The notes under the pieces were generated by a model. That model was not told the DNA's origin and did no database searches. It saw only the letters and a list, made by a program, of their open reading frames with translations. From NCBI RefSeq assembly GCF_910596095.1, contig NC_056540.1, forward strand, positions 23,596,001 through 23,660,000: 64,000 bases of DNA. Reading direction: 5' to 3'. This DNA comes from Thunnus maccoyii. Its lineage: Eukaryota > Chordata > Actinopteri > Scombriformes > Scombridae. The position numbers and the translations under genes were made by a program. Numbering within the stretch: the first letter of the stretch is position 1; every line of letters starts with the position of its first letter. This document shows positions 1 through 11,611 of the stretch, in pieces.

Positions 1-342
1 TACCAATCAATCATATATCCCTGGTCATTAAGGCCAATATCAATCAGTATTATTAAATCAGCTGCAATATCATAACCCGTCTACCTTTCACGTATAATAC
101 GCTGGATGTGACACTGTCGCCTCAAGTAACCAGTAAATTATATCAAAAGGGGAAGTCTGCTCCTTTCATGTTTTTACTAATGCACACAAAATTGATATTT
201 TGACATTATCCATTCAAACTGTAACTGTCACAGAATTGTGAATTATGGCTTAAATAACTTATGGATATATGCATTTGTAATTAAATGACAGAAATCAGTG
301 GGGCTCTATATCAGGTACAATTATGATATTTGTCTCATTTTT

Positions 343-590
343 TAGGGCTGCACATAGCAATTATCTTCATTATCAATTAAGCTGTTGATTATTGTCTCAA
401 TTAATCAATTGACCCAAAGTGCAACCTCAAACGTCTTGTTTTGTCCCAACCAACGGTCCAAACACCGAAAGAAACCAGAAAATATTCCCATTTAAGGAGC
501 TGGAAAGAGAGTATTTTAATATTTTTTATTTAAAAACAACTCAAAACAATTAATCATCAAAATATTTGGCAATTAATCGTTGCAGCTCTA
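343..590. mobile_element. non-autonomous DNA transposon, AGGGCTGCAAC-terminus family, copy 1
   Basis: The left end reads TAGGGCTGCACATAGCAATTA and the right end is its rough inverted complement (AATTAATCGTTGCAGCTCTA). ATTAATCRTT-like blocks are repeated inside. Relatives lie at 15185-15575 and 28735-29011. No coding capacity. The ends look hAT-like, but no clean 8-bp target duplication was found. It sits in atp8a1 intron 1. Confidence 0.6.
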
Positions 591-2119
591 AAATGTTTAT
601 GTAGTTATCATCTGATATTGATAAGACAGCCAATATATTGTGCACCACAATTTGAGGGTATCACAGTTTGGTCTTAGTTGTGTGCTCCTCTGCAGCAGCT
701 TCCAGATAGTTCTTCATGTTCTCAAATACTGAATTTTTAAATTCAGTCGCATGTCTCTTTAAAAATGCATTTTCCTCCACATTCCTACATGCTTGGAGGA
801 AGGATTCAGCTCTGAAATATTTCTTGTATGAATACATACTTAATTAAACTGCCTCATACAGTGAAGTTACTGCGTTACAAGTAACTAATGAAAACCAAAT
901 ACTAAGTATGCATGTTTAATAAGCCCTTATCCCCTATATTTTAAGCTACAGGACAAGATATTTATAAGCATATAAAATACAAATGAAAGGAAGGCAATTT
1001 TAATTCACTGTAAGAGGCAAAGCAGCCAAAAAAATATACTCAACAGCAGTAACTCAGACTGAAATATTAGCCTGAGACTCAGTCAACAGTTATTATTCAA
1101 ACCTAAGCCATCTAAAATCAAAATCAAAAGAGCAAAAAGAAACAGACACTGTAGCAGTCATCATAAATAATAACAATATGACGTGTTATTGATCCCTGCA
1201 GATAAATTCTTGCCCCTATCCAGAGAGGTTAGAGGTCAGGGTCAGCCACAAAACAGTGATGGGAGGAATTTAATGACTCCATAAAGAACCCTTCAGGACT
1301 GCGCACCTGCAGCCAGTAATAAGTCTGCATGTGTCCAGCTATGGGTGCTCTCCTGGATAAACAAAGCTACTAAGCAGCCTTTGGAAGCCGAAAGTAAACA
1401 GACTCTCTTATAAGTATTCAGATCATATTAACACTGTGTATGTATCCGTGTCCACTTTCCCTGGCAAATACGGCTGAGATGCAGTGGAAAGTTACTGGTG
1501 CAGTGACGGAGTCGGGGTCCCACATGAAGCACAATGACTGTATTGTTAGAATCATGCCATTTGGTTGACACTTGTTATTATGCTGTCAAGACTTGTGGCT
1601 ACTGTCAATAACCATCAACTTGAAAATATTTCTGGTCACTCCTCCTGCTTTCTGAAATTATAGGCTTTTGCTAGGGTGGGCAGGACAATGGCTGAGGGGT
1701 GCCCCTGTCTGCAATGGGTGCTATCCAAGTCAGGTGCATCCCACAATAGTCTCACTTCAGGAAACATCAAACAGACATAAAGCCTTTTGTTTGAGGGACC
1801 TATACGTTTTATCTGCAGGTATAAACATGACAGCAGACTTCTTCACTCTCTATTAGGGCTGACTTTTACTAAAATGAGTTGTATTAGAATTGAACGACTA
1901 ATTGTTTTTCAGGAGACTCCTTCGGAAAACTCACAAGGCCCCCCGGGGGATTCCCTGATCCTAGTTTGGGAACAGTTAATCACAGCTTTTGCTAGCAAGT
2001 TACTGTAACTTCCAGAGAGCTACCAGCCGGCCCTCCTGCAGTAACAAGGAAATAAGCACTGAATGGTTTCAAAACATTTCTCTGAACACACTCAATGAAG
2101 TAAAAATGTATCTACATAC

Positions 2120-2168
2120 CCTCTGACCGGGTACGAAGATCAGACATCGTTCTCTGGACGGGCGGCAT
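2120..2168 (-). CDS. atp8a1: atp8a1 first coding exon (P4-ATPase phospholipid flippase), partial gene
   Basis: The minus strand reads ATG at 2168 and gives 16 codons plus one base (MPPVQRTMSDLRTRSEG), then a GT donor at 2119-2118 (GAGG|gtatgt). This matches the N-terminus I remember for ATP8A1 (a Met-Pro start, then RTVSEIRSRAEGY). ATP8A1 is the catalytic subunit of an aminophospholipid flippase that works with CDC50 proteins in Golgi, endosomal and plasma membranes. Only exon 1 is in the window. The exon ends in phase 1, and the rest of the gene (P-type ATPase core, about ten membrane segments) lies off the left edge. Positions 1-2117 are therefore intron 1; no further exon was recognised there. 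The call rests on 17 residues plus synteny: ATP8A1 is next to GRXCR1 in mammals, which agrees with this divergent arrangement. The identification is good but not proven by length. Confidence 0.8.
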
Positions 2169-2330
2169 CTCTCCACGCAGCGCCGGGCGACGGCACCTGT
2201 CAAGCGGCCGCGGCTTGTTAGTTCTGCTCCCTGTGACTGCTTCTTCTCGACCGTTAAAGAATTTTTAAAAAACGGTTAAACATTCAACAGAAGAACCTCT
2301 CTCATGCGGACTGTAGCGCTGCGTGTTTGC
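2169..2330 (-). promoter_or_regulatory. probable atp8a1 5'UTR and promoter, GC-rich
   Basis: The sequence just upstream of the atp8a1 start codon is clearly richer in CpG than its surroundings (for example GCGCCGGGCGACGGC and CAAGCGGCCGCGG near 2178-2215). This is the usual look of a vertebrate housekeeping-type start region. No TATA box was recognised. The extent is a guess from base composition. Confidence 0.5.
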
Positions 2331-5300
2331 TGCTAATGACAGTTATTTGTGAGATAGAGAACCAGCGTTCATTTCCTGGTGGTGACAATAACATGTCCAG
2401 GAGCCCACGGCTTCACGGATCCCCCCAGCATCCCCGGTTCACACGGCGGATTTGTAAAGCCGACAGACGCCTTTCGGTAACGCAGGAGAGGACACAGACT
2501 TACCATAAACTGAAGTGAGGCGGACGGTGGCGCTTCACATTATGGACGGTACCACTTACAGCTGCAATGGGAGGGGTGCCTCAACATAATAACAGCATTA
2601 TAGGAGAAAAGAAAATCATGGTTAATTTATTTTTTTTCTGATGAAACACATTGTAAAAAGTGCTGAATTTTAATCGGTGTGGCTAGTATTGTTTAAGACA
2701 TAGACACGATTTGAAAATGCCCATTAAATTGTTCGTTTGGTGTGGACACCTCCCCTCCCTCTGCAGTAGTTGATGTGCACAGGTTGAAGAAACAACCATA
2801 GTACACTGGGTGGGAGTTGGCTTTTCACAATTGAGTCTTGATTTTTAATACATTATAGATATATGAATGTATTAATAGTTATTGTATTGTCATCAAATGA
2901 TAACCCTCATCACTTGACAAGCTAACATACAGACATATGCTCAAAAATACGATGTAAAGCATAAACACATGGTAGGTCTCCACTCCACATGCTTATGCTA
3001 TATTTGTAAATAATGGTAATTATATGGTGGTACTTTTTTACAATTTTTTTTTTTAATAAAGCAGCAATGAACTGGTGTTTTGTAAAGTATTACTAATATA
3101 TTTTTAGATATATTCCATAACACATTAGAAGTATGCTGGTTTGCCACACAAATAACATTTAACTGACACAAATAATGAAAACCTAGCAAGCAAAGATATT
3201 ATATGTCCAAGGGATTTGGACTTTGAAAGAAATAAGAAGACGTTTCCTAAATCTTATCTGGTACTTTGACCTAACCCATAAAATTACTGATTTGAATTAT
3301 TAATACCTTTATTACTACTAGTAGGTTGTTTTAAATTAGTGCTGTGTGGATTTATATTTGTTCTATATTTTTAACATTTAACATAAACTTTCTAGATAAA
3401 CAGAAAGCCCCCTGTGACATGATAGGCATCCACACAATTCAGAAATAGGAAACAATATTATGTACTATAAAGCATGATACACTGGCTGTGATCATCACAA
3501 ATGAGAGTAAACATCTGTTAACATCTGCACAGCAGCCCAATGGAGAAGGAGTCATCCAGATAGTACAGTTAGTAGCACATATTCAGTAGCCGTAAATACC
3601 AGTAAATAAAGATGAACAAAAAATGAATCACATATCCTGATGTGATTCATGTCTGACCCCGTCGTCCTTCATTTGTTTTGTCTTTTAGTTATTTATTAAC
3701 CAGAAAGGAGTCCTGCCTTTAAGCTCTAACCTCTGAAATAAGGTTGCGGAGCACTAGAGTCTAACTCATCACAGAAACAATCTGATATTTTGGAGAATAC
3801 TCTTGTTTATAATCATATCCTGAGCCAGATAAGAAGATTGAATGACAAGTAAAATACATCTACAAACAACTCCAAAGCTCTCTTTTTTGTGTCTTTAAGA
3901 AAACACAAAGACAGTCACTGAAAACTCTTTTGTTGTTTTGTTAAACTTTAAGCAGGTGTCAGCTAAGTTCCATGTTTGCAGATACTTTGATGGAAACATG
4001 GCTGCAGACCGTCACATCATCTGTTGCATAGATGAAGGTTATAACCTCACAGAGTATCTTCTCTTTAATCCTGTCAATAAAAAAAGCAAAACAAGTCTGG
4101 GGAAACTAAATTCTTAAACAAAAATAAAATAGTTTTGTAGTGAGAGACAGTTAAAGACCACAATAATGTAATCAAGCAGTTGACCATAGACCTTAGTATC
4201 AGTCACTGTGTTATTATGTGATTATTGTCTCAAGACAAGCTCAGCGAGAGACCTAATCCAGGGTGACTTACGCTAGCTTACAGTTTCCCTTATATCCCTC
4301 ATCAGTGTGTCGCTCTCCTGTCATGAATCTGCTCTAGGATGGACCCTCAGTTACATAGAAAATAAACAATACACATGTAAAAATACAAAGAAGAGAGCAG
4401 CAACAATGGCATCTCTGCTGTGACTGCCTGGCTGCTGTTCTGTACGTACGGTAAATCAAAGTGGGCTCTCATTCTCACTGCAGCTGAAATGTAAATCACA
4501 CTGGAGACGGCATTTGTACAGCAGCAGCACCACTGCAGTTGCCTGAGAGAACTGCAGTGTTACAGACACACTACAGTTGTTTGATGTGTTTGTTGCAGGA
4601 ATTCTCACAATGCCGAACAGCCTATGTGCACGTATGTTTACCTCAGTTATTACTGCCAGATTCTCTGCATATTTTCATGTAATATAACAATCTTTGTTAG
4701 GAGTGAGTTAGGAGACTTTGCTAGTATTTGGATCCGTATTCCCTTTAAAATTAAAAATCTATTTACTGTTGTGGGGATTAGAGGAAGATGAGATTATGCT
4801 CCTGCTCCTGAAAAAACATGAAACAGTCTTTGTGTATGAGCGGTGCAGTAGATGCCGGCATATTTCACAACAGCAAGCATATCTGTGTTCACATCTCTTT
4901 GAACAAAAAAGATATTCATAATAATAATAAAACATGTTTTTTCCTGTCTCTTTAAATCTTTAAATCCAACTGTAACACATTTCTGTACAGCCGAAAAGGC
5001 AAAGAACAAAACACACAGACACATTTGGATACATAGGAGGTTAAGATTCACCCTTTCCAAAAATAAGAAATGGACACCTGAACATCTACGCCTCCTCCTG
5101 TGCCTGTTAAGAGACACATCTCTCCCAAAGATTCAGTTTCTCCCACCCGCCCCCCCTCCCTCCACCTAATTCAACATCAGCTCGCCACCACAGGGATTTG
5201 GCTCTGTAGCTCCCATGGTTGCTAAGCAACAGCGACAAGAAGCCTGCCTCTTCGATTATGTGTGTGTGCAATGGTTTTTGTGTTTTATTGTATATCAGTC

Positions 5301-8090
5301 CAAACAGTGACTCATTTAACCAGCCGTCCAAATTTCTAACACTGTCAAAATCTGTGTCAATTACATACAAAACTGCATGTTTATCAGTTTATTTTTTTTA
5401 ATCTTCATCAGAGTCACCTAAAAAGATTTCACTGATACTCCCTCCTAACACCTTTGTTCTTTGATAGGATGTAGTGTAAATATATATATTTTGGCTGACT
5501 GTGACTCGAATGCAAATAAAAGATACGACAAGGTTTTAACACAAACAACAGAGATGATGCTACTTTAGAATCAGGGCTTCTTTCTTTTATTTTTGTCCTC
5601 ATCTCAGAAGCACTAAGTATTCATCATTCCAACCACAAACAATTAGTATTTGGGGCATCCAGTATTAAAGACGAACACATTATAACATTCCTGGTTCAAT
5701 CCTGGCTGTGGAGTTTTGCTGCCTATCATGCCCTCCTCTCTCTCTATTGTGTTTCTTGTCTGCATCTACACCGTCACCAGCTAATAAAGGGAAAAATGCC
5801 CCATAAAAGAGGTATACTGATTGAGATGAGTCCAAGAAATGCAGATGTATATTTTTAGGTCAATGCAAATCCTCATCTACTGCTGTCATCAGTCCAACTT
5901 TTATCTCAGCTTTTGGTCTGCAACTTTTAAGCTATTTTACAATCATAAACATCATTTCTTCAAATCAGAATTGACTCAATTGACTTTTTTGCAGCACCTG
6001 CAATTTTGAGTTTCATCACAAAGTTGACACAGTTTTTTTTATCATACTGTATGTCATCATATGCAATCTTTGGGATGATTTTCCTGTGGCTTCATAGCTG
6101 TCAAACAGAACTGCAAACCATTTGGAGACGCACGCACATGAATTTGGTAGCAAAGGTGCAGAAGCAGGAGTGACACGTATTTCCACATTTCTTTACAGGT
6201 TCCCAATAACTTCAATCAATCAAAAGTGACTGGAAACTCACAATAGCAACAATTTTTGAAGTGCTTCTGAGCTACCGACAGCTCCATCAACTTTCCTTTG
6301 AATGCCTCCCTCTCACCTTCTCCACTGCAATGAGTTTGCAGAGATAACTAACAAAAATCAGGTTAAACAACCTTAAACATAAATAATGATGTGTGTAAGC
6401 CCTTCGCCTCCGCAGGAAAATACGTTGAGCCACTTTGCTGGCGTTGAGAGAGAAATACTAAGGAATGAAGTAATGCAGCTTAAACCCTGCAACAGCTTTA
6501 CTGGATTCTATCCCAGATGCTTTAAAAAGGGTTTCCAGCTGAGAATAGAGGATGAAGTACCGGCTATTTCCCTTACTGCTATCTTTTCAATAGCACTGAA
6601 AACTGCTATTATGAAACCTCTCCTGTATGTAAACTAGATCCTTTAGTGCTGAACAATCTTATAGTAATTTAACATAAATCTTCTCATAAGTAAAATAAAT
6701 GCAAAAACAGCTTGATATACTGTATTTATGGAGACTTTACCACAACACTGAAACAGCACTTAACTTGCAAAAATGAAGACCAGCTCACAATTGAATGCTT
6801 TTAGACTTTAGGGAATGATGCATATATTCTGAACATTTTTTATTTCTACAGGGACTTTAGAGGTGTGTTCACCACACCTGTGTCTTTCTTCAGACTGAAA
6901 AATCTCAGTCTCTTCAGCATAAATTAATCCTGCTCCTTCTCACTTACCCTGAATCATTTTGTCATTGATTGACACTCTAAAGATGGAACAAACCAAGCCG
7001 CTATATGCAGCCATCAGGCCCACAGCTGCATCCTTCATTCCTTGCCTACTGCTCTTCAGAGAGTGATTGGACAGCCTGACATTTAGCTGTAATTGAATTG
7101 CATCCTGCCCCCTTGTGGATGTTGATCTGTAGTCAGGGAGGGTGAGGTGGTTTGATGGCCAACTAATCACAAATGGTGAGTCATTTGCCAAAGCCCTGCT
7201 CACAATCGTTGATTAATATTTGCAGATCCTCTTGTCAAACATTTTTATCTATGAGCCCGTTTAGACGTAATGTAGTTATAAATACCATTTCTCTTCAGTT
7301 CAAGATGTGGGGAGATCAGTCTGATTCTGTCATATTACAACAACACAAAAGTGATCTGCAGATCAGTCATATAATGAAGTAAACAAAAAATCATACAATC
7401 ATTCTATGACTACATCTGTTTATTCAAGCGGCTCAAAAATTTAAACGGTTTTTCACCCGACACTGACTCAGTCACAGCCGAGCCGACGCACAGCAGTATT
7501 AATCTTTTCAAATTGCTTTTTTAATAGCAGTTGAGGTGGCTGGCGAAGCTACATTAGCACTACTGATGAGGAGGGCTGAGAGAGAAGCTCTTCAGGTTGA
7601 ATAGACTATCACCATCTCAGTGGTCTCTTGTCTAAATGTGCTAATGTGAGATAAAATGGCTGCTTGACTCAACATGGCGTGGGTGTGTTTCACTGAACTC
7701 TTGATAAGCCTTTCCCATCCTGTTTACAGGAGACTAAACAATATCAACATGGCGAGCTTGTTTTTAATGTGCATGTTTTAGCTTTAGTCATCTACTGTAG
7801 TGTCACTGTAGTTGTGTTTATGTGAAGCCTTTTGTTTGAATGACTGCTGAAGAGATTTATTTTTTTATGTCCATTGAAAGTTATAGAGAATATGGGGGAG
7901 GGATGATTGAGAAACAGTTCCTCCATGATATAAAAAACCTAATTAAAATGAAAATGATATGTAAAGACCATGACTGATTTATTCCAATTATAAGAACAGT
8001 ATGTTCAACTGCCAGGCAGAGTAACATAAGCAGCTTTATAAAGACTCTGACTGAAATGTTGAATCTCTAATCTACCTAACTTGCCATAAT
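2331..8090. other. intergenic and repeat-bearing DNA upstream of atp8a1 and grxcr1, no gene seen
   Basis: AT-rich sequence with only short chance reading frames and no exon of a recognised protein. About 3780-3850 there is a diverged copy of a common fish repeat (TATTTTGGAGAATACTCTTG ... GATAAGAAGATTGA), also present at 10670-10775. CpG is sparse after 2330. Conserved enhancers for the two divergent neighbours may lie here but cannot be recognised from one genome. Confidence 0.5.
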
Positions 8091-8169
8091 ATATCATATC
8101 ATATCATATCATATCATATCATATCATATCATATCATATCATATCATATCATATCATATCATATCATAT
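8091..8169. repeat. ATATC pentanucleotide microsatellite
   Basis: About 15-16 perfect tandem copies of ATATC (equivalently CATAT) run without interruption, flanked by ordinary AT-rich DNA. Likely polymorphic in length. Confidence 0.97.
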
Positions 8170-8459
8170 ATTAAAACTCTCCACTAAAACACAATATTTT
8201 ATTGTTTGCATTTTGATGAGGTAGCATGACTCTCTGCACCTGACAATGACCTATATTAATGACCACCAACATAACTTACAGCAATGTTTTTTTTTAATTA
8301 CTGAGTTTGGTTCAATTCAAACAGATAAATGAAGAAATGCGCAAATAGAATCATATTTTGATCAAAACAAATCTTAAAGATCCCCTCCAGAAATGTTTTA
8401 AGACATAAACATATTGTGTGTCCAATATGTTTCTTGCACAAAAAGTTCAATTACCCAGT

Positions 8460-8810
8460 TAGAACTTAAATGACACCTCCTTCTTCTCCCTCACTGAAAA
8501 ATCTAAATCTATGAATACGCAAATATTGCTCATTTTCAAATATTTCTCTTACATTACAAAAGTCCTGTGTGTTTGCACTGGGGGCTTCCACATCACACTA
8601 GTAAGTTGAGTACTGGACCATGACTGGCTTCAAAGCTAGTTGTGAGTAAAAAAGGTGAGTAAAAAGAAACCTTCCTCTTTCCTCAGATGAATATGAAAAC
8701 AGACTTCTAGTGTCAAACTCTGCACGTACATCCTTCTGCAAAGAGAAGCTCAAACATCCAACTTAAGTAACAAGTTGCAAAACACATTTTTGAGTGGTGA
8801 GGGACTTAAA
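8460..8810. mobile_element. dispersed repeat family A, copy 1
   Basis: Shares long blocks with 12880-13175, in the same order and orientation: CACTGAAAAATC/CACTGAAAAGTC, a TTTGCACTGG.GGCTTC block, GGACCATGACTGGCT/GGACCGTGATTGGCT, an AAAGAAACCTTC block, then AAACAGACTTCTAGTGTC and AGCTCAAACATCCAACT. No coding potential. Probably a SINE or non-autonomous DNA element; its ends were not resolved. Confidence 0.7.
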
Positions 8811-9053
8811 CTTATTGTTCATTTATTGTTTTTCTGGAGCTTCCAAGATTTGGTGTTTCCAAGGAAAAGAAAGGTTAAATATAGTGAGGGGTAAAAGGAA
8901 ACTTAAAGACCCTGAAAACATAAATGTTTCTCTTTGCCAGTAAACATTCATGACTAAATAATCAACAATAAATGTTAAAATTTGGGTAAAACTTCCTTAT
9001 TTACATCCTTATTTATTGAGGATGTAAAGTTTAACATTCAGAGGACTGAGGCC

Positions 9054-9300
9054 AGTGTGGGTGTGGTTTAATCAGATTTGACTGAGCGTCCTAACAACAT
9101 AAGCAAACAGCCAAACAGCTGACAACAGATTCTTATCCACGTGTTGCTAAACTCTGATTGGCCCAGGAAAGTACATGACATCACTGTTCCCAAATGTACC
9201 CTGCCTCCTTCAAACCAGTGAGAGGAGTACTGACAAAATCGCACAGACACAGAGGAAGATCTCCATGAGTCAAGGACAATTAAAGATCATTTTTAGGAAA
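9054..9300. mobile_element. dispersed repeat family B, copy 1
   Basis: Shares an ordered set of blocks with 34775-35065: TTTAATCAGATTTGACTGA, then AACTCTGATTGGCCCA ... GTACATGACATCAC, then CTTCAAACCAGTGAGAGGAG.AC.GACAAA. No protein coding. Probably an old non-autonomous element. Confidence 0.6.
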
Positions 9301-9439
9301 AGCAGCTCGGTAAAAAGAAGAAGCTCTTAAACAAGATTTAAAAGATGATTTAGCCACCCTCTGGCAGTAATTTTAAAGTCTAGACACCCTAATGGGATTT
9401 AATGCTGGCTATTAACAGCAGTTATATAGAATAGAAATA

Positions 9440-9560
9440 GAATATAATAGAGAGCCTTTATTGCCATTGTATTGTAAATACAAGGAAATTAGGAGTGCTA
9501 CTCCTGTTTAGTGCATTAAAAACAAATTACAACATAGTTTCACACAACCACACAACACAA
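9440..9560. mobile_element. LINE/SINE 3' tail fragment
   Basis: Contains CCTTTATTGCCATTGTATTG followed by AATACAAGGAAATTAGG, the common teleost retroposon tail that occurs in related form near 45550-45600 and 52335-52380. No reading frame. A solitary tail, inserted in intergenic DNA. Confidence 0.5.
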
Positions 9561-9972
9561 GTCCTAAAATAAATAAATAAATATATATAAAACAGTAAAG
9601 TGTATCATGAAATAGGTGTCGTATACACCGGAGTAATATGAAATATTGCACATAAATAGATGTGATTATTGCACAGTGTGAAATTTATGAGAATGATATG
9701 ATATTATTGCACTTTATGAGAGTAAATATTGGGTTGTAGCACCAGGACAGTTTTCATATTGCATGCTGAGTTGATTACTTTTTGATGGAGTGTACAATGA
9801 GCCTTTGCAGGCTGTATTTTAATAGCTGTTGTAATGACCTTATAATAAAAGACAGTTTGAGGGAGAATTAGAGTCACTTTGGATCAATAAGACTTGGAAC
9901 CACAGCCAGACTCATAACACCACAACCTCATGATGTCACTAAATCTTAGTTTGACACATTACACATTACACC

Positions 9973-10005
9973 GTGTATGTGTGTGCGTGTGTGTGTGTGT
10001 GCGTG
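9973..10005. repeat. GT/GC microsatellite
   Basis: An impure GTGTGTGCGTGTGTG tract. It sits inside a 203-codon open frame (9930-10541) that is open only because the GT tract has no stops in this frame; the frame is not called as a gene. Confidence 0.9.
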
Positions 10006-10344
10006 CAGCTCTTACCTCAGGGGCCAAGCTGCAGTACTCAAACAGAGTGGCACTGTCACCACTCAAAGCTGACGTGTTACATCTCCGGGGAGCCGCTTCA
10101 TCACCTGTGACACAAAAAAACTGGCCGAGGCGTCTCTGCGGACACGCTGCTGCATCGTGTCACTGTGACACATTATATGGTTCTGCTCTGTTAGGGCGCC
10201 CGGTGAACACCTGCACTCCCAATTGTAACACAGTAAACAGTCAAGGAATATCCACTTACGTCATGCATTCATGTGGAGATATCATAGTACATTTGTTTCT
10301 GAGTACACTGCGATATATATATGAGGCTTTAGGGGCACCAGTAC

Positions 10345-10775
10345 ACACTAAAAATCACTGGGTTCAATTTTTACCCAGTTTGGGTCAATATAGCACCAAT
10401 GCAACATCGGGTTATCTTTACTCAGTAGCAATCTATTATTTTGACCCACACAACAAGCTTTCACTAAAAACTGTCACAAATTTTTCTCATACAAAACAAT
10501 GTGCCTGTGACACTCAAAAGATACACAAGTTGGGTAAATAACCCAACAGTAAAATAAAAAATAACACTAAATTGGGGCAAAACGACCCCTTGTCTTGAGC
10601 GTCTTTGTAGGTAACATTAGCCCAGTGTTGTGTTGGTGATATGTTGACCCATACTGGGTAAAATTTTGAGTTTAGCATTTTCTCTCTTGCCAAGAGCTAG
10701 ATGAGAAGATCAACACCACTCTCATGTTGAGAGTGAGAGTTAAATCTCTGCAAGAAAACAAGTAAGCGTATTTCC
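10345..10775. mobile_element. fish repeat fragments (ACCCAG/TGGGT-rich element plus GAGCTAGATGAGAAG element)
   Basis: 10345-10680 contains several opposed copies of a CTGGGT.AA.TTTTACCCAG motif, as expected of a degenerate inverted-repeat element. 10670-10775 carries TTGCCAAGAGCTAGATGAGAAG and GCGTATTTCCCAAAATG, parts of a widely dispersed fish repeat also seen near 15000-15180 and 17400-17575. No coding. Confidence 0.5.
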
Positions 10776-11611
10776 CAAAATGTTGATCTCTTCCTTTAAA
10801 TTTAAGCAATTTGCTAAATTATTTCATTTAATTTCAATGTTCAGATTTAAATTTATTTGTCATTTCAATTTTAAAAAATATAGTGAAAGTGGAATAGCAA
10901 CAACAAAACATGAAAGCATCAAAATAAAATCCTAAAACAATTAATGTGTACTGGTGCATGAAAACCTGAGTCCAATAAAAGATCTTGGTATGTTCAAATA
11001 AACTCAGTAAACAGTATATAACATACTTTTACATATACAGTACATAGAAAGTAGCAAAAAAATGATGTAAGGTGGCTAAGTTTATGTGTGTTATCATTAT
11101 CAGTGTTTTAAATGAACAACAAAAACCCCATCTACACTAATAGATTGTAGAAGTATCATAAATGTTATGAATCTTGAAATGTACTTCACAAAGAAGTTGT
11201 TTTTGCCTCACAGTGTTGGTTGTCATCTCACCCCAAGAGGAAGAAATGTTTGTTTGATTAAAGCACATGAAGTCAGGCCATTAAAAGTCTTCTGTCAAAG
11301 CTTTGGTTAAAAAAAAAAGAACTGTGTAAACTGTGATGAATAATTCACAGACAACTATCATTTTACTTGAGGTTAGCTTGCTGGGTTGCCATGGTAGAAA
11401 TGCATGTATTATTTAATGGCTGTGTGAGTCTGACTGTAAGACAGCTTAGGCTCTCGGTCATTTTTAGATCGGTTCACACTGTGAGGATTAAACGTGGTAG
11501 TAATCCATGGGAAACAAAATAGAGTGTCTGAGCTGCATGTTGACCTCCGAATGAGAAGGAAGGAGCTACACTTCAGGCTTGTGGACCATGTAATGTGGCA
11601 GAGGGTTTGCA

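Noticed and set aside
8091-8169. CRISPR-like repeat array
   Set aside because: Perfect 5-bp tandem units without spacers: a microsatellite. The genome is also eukaryotic.
9930-10541. 203-codon plus-strand open frame
   Set aside because: It starts upstream of and runs through a GT microsatellite and an ACCCAG-type repeat. The translation (repeated VC, then no recognisable domain) has no coding look and no splice or promoter context.
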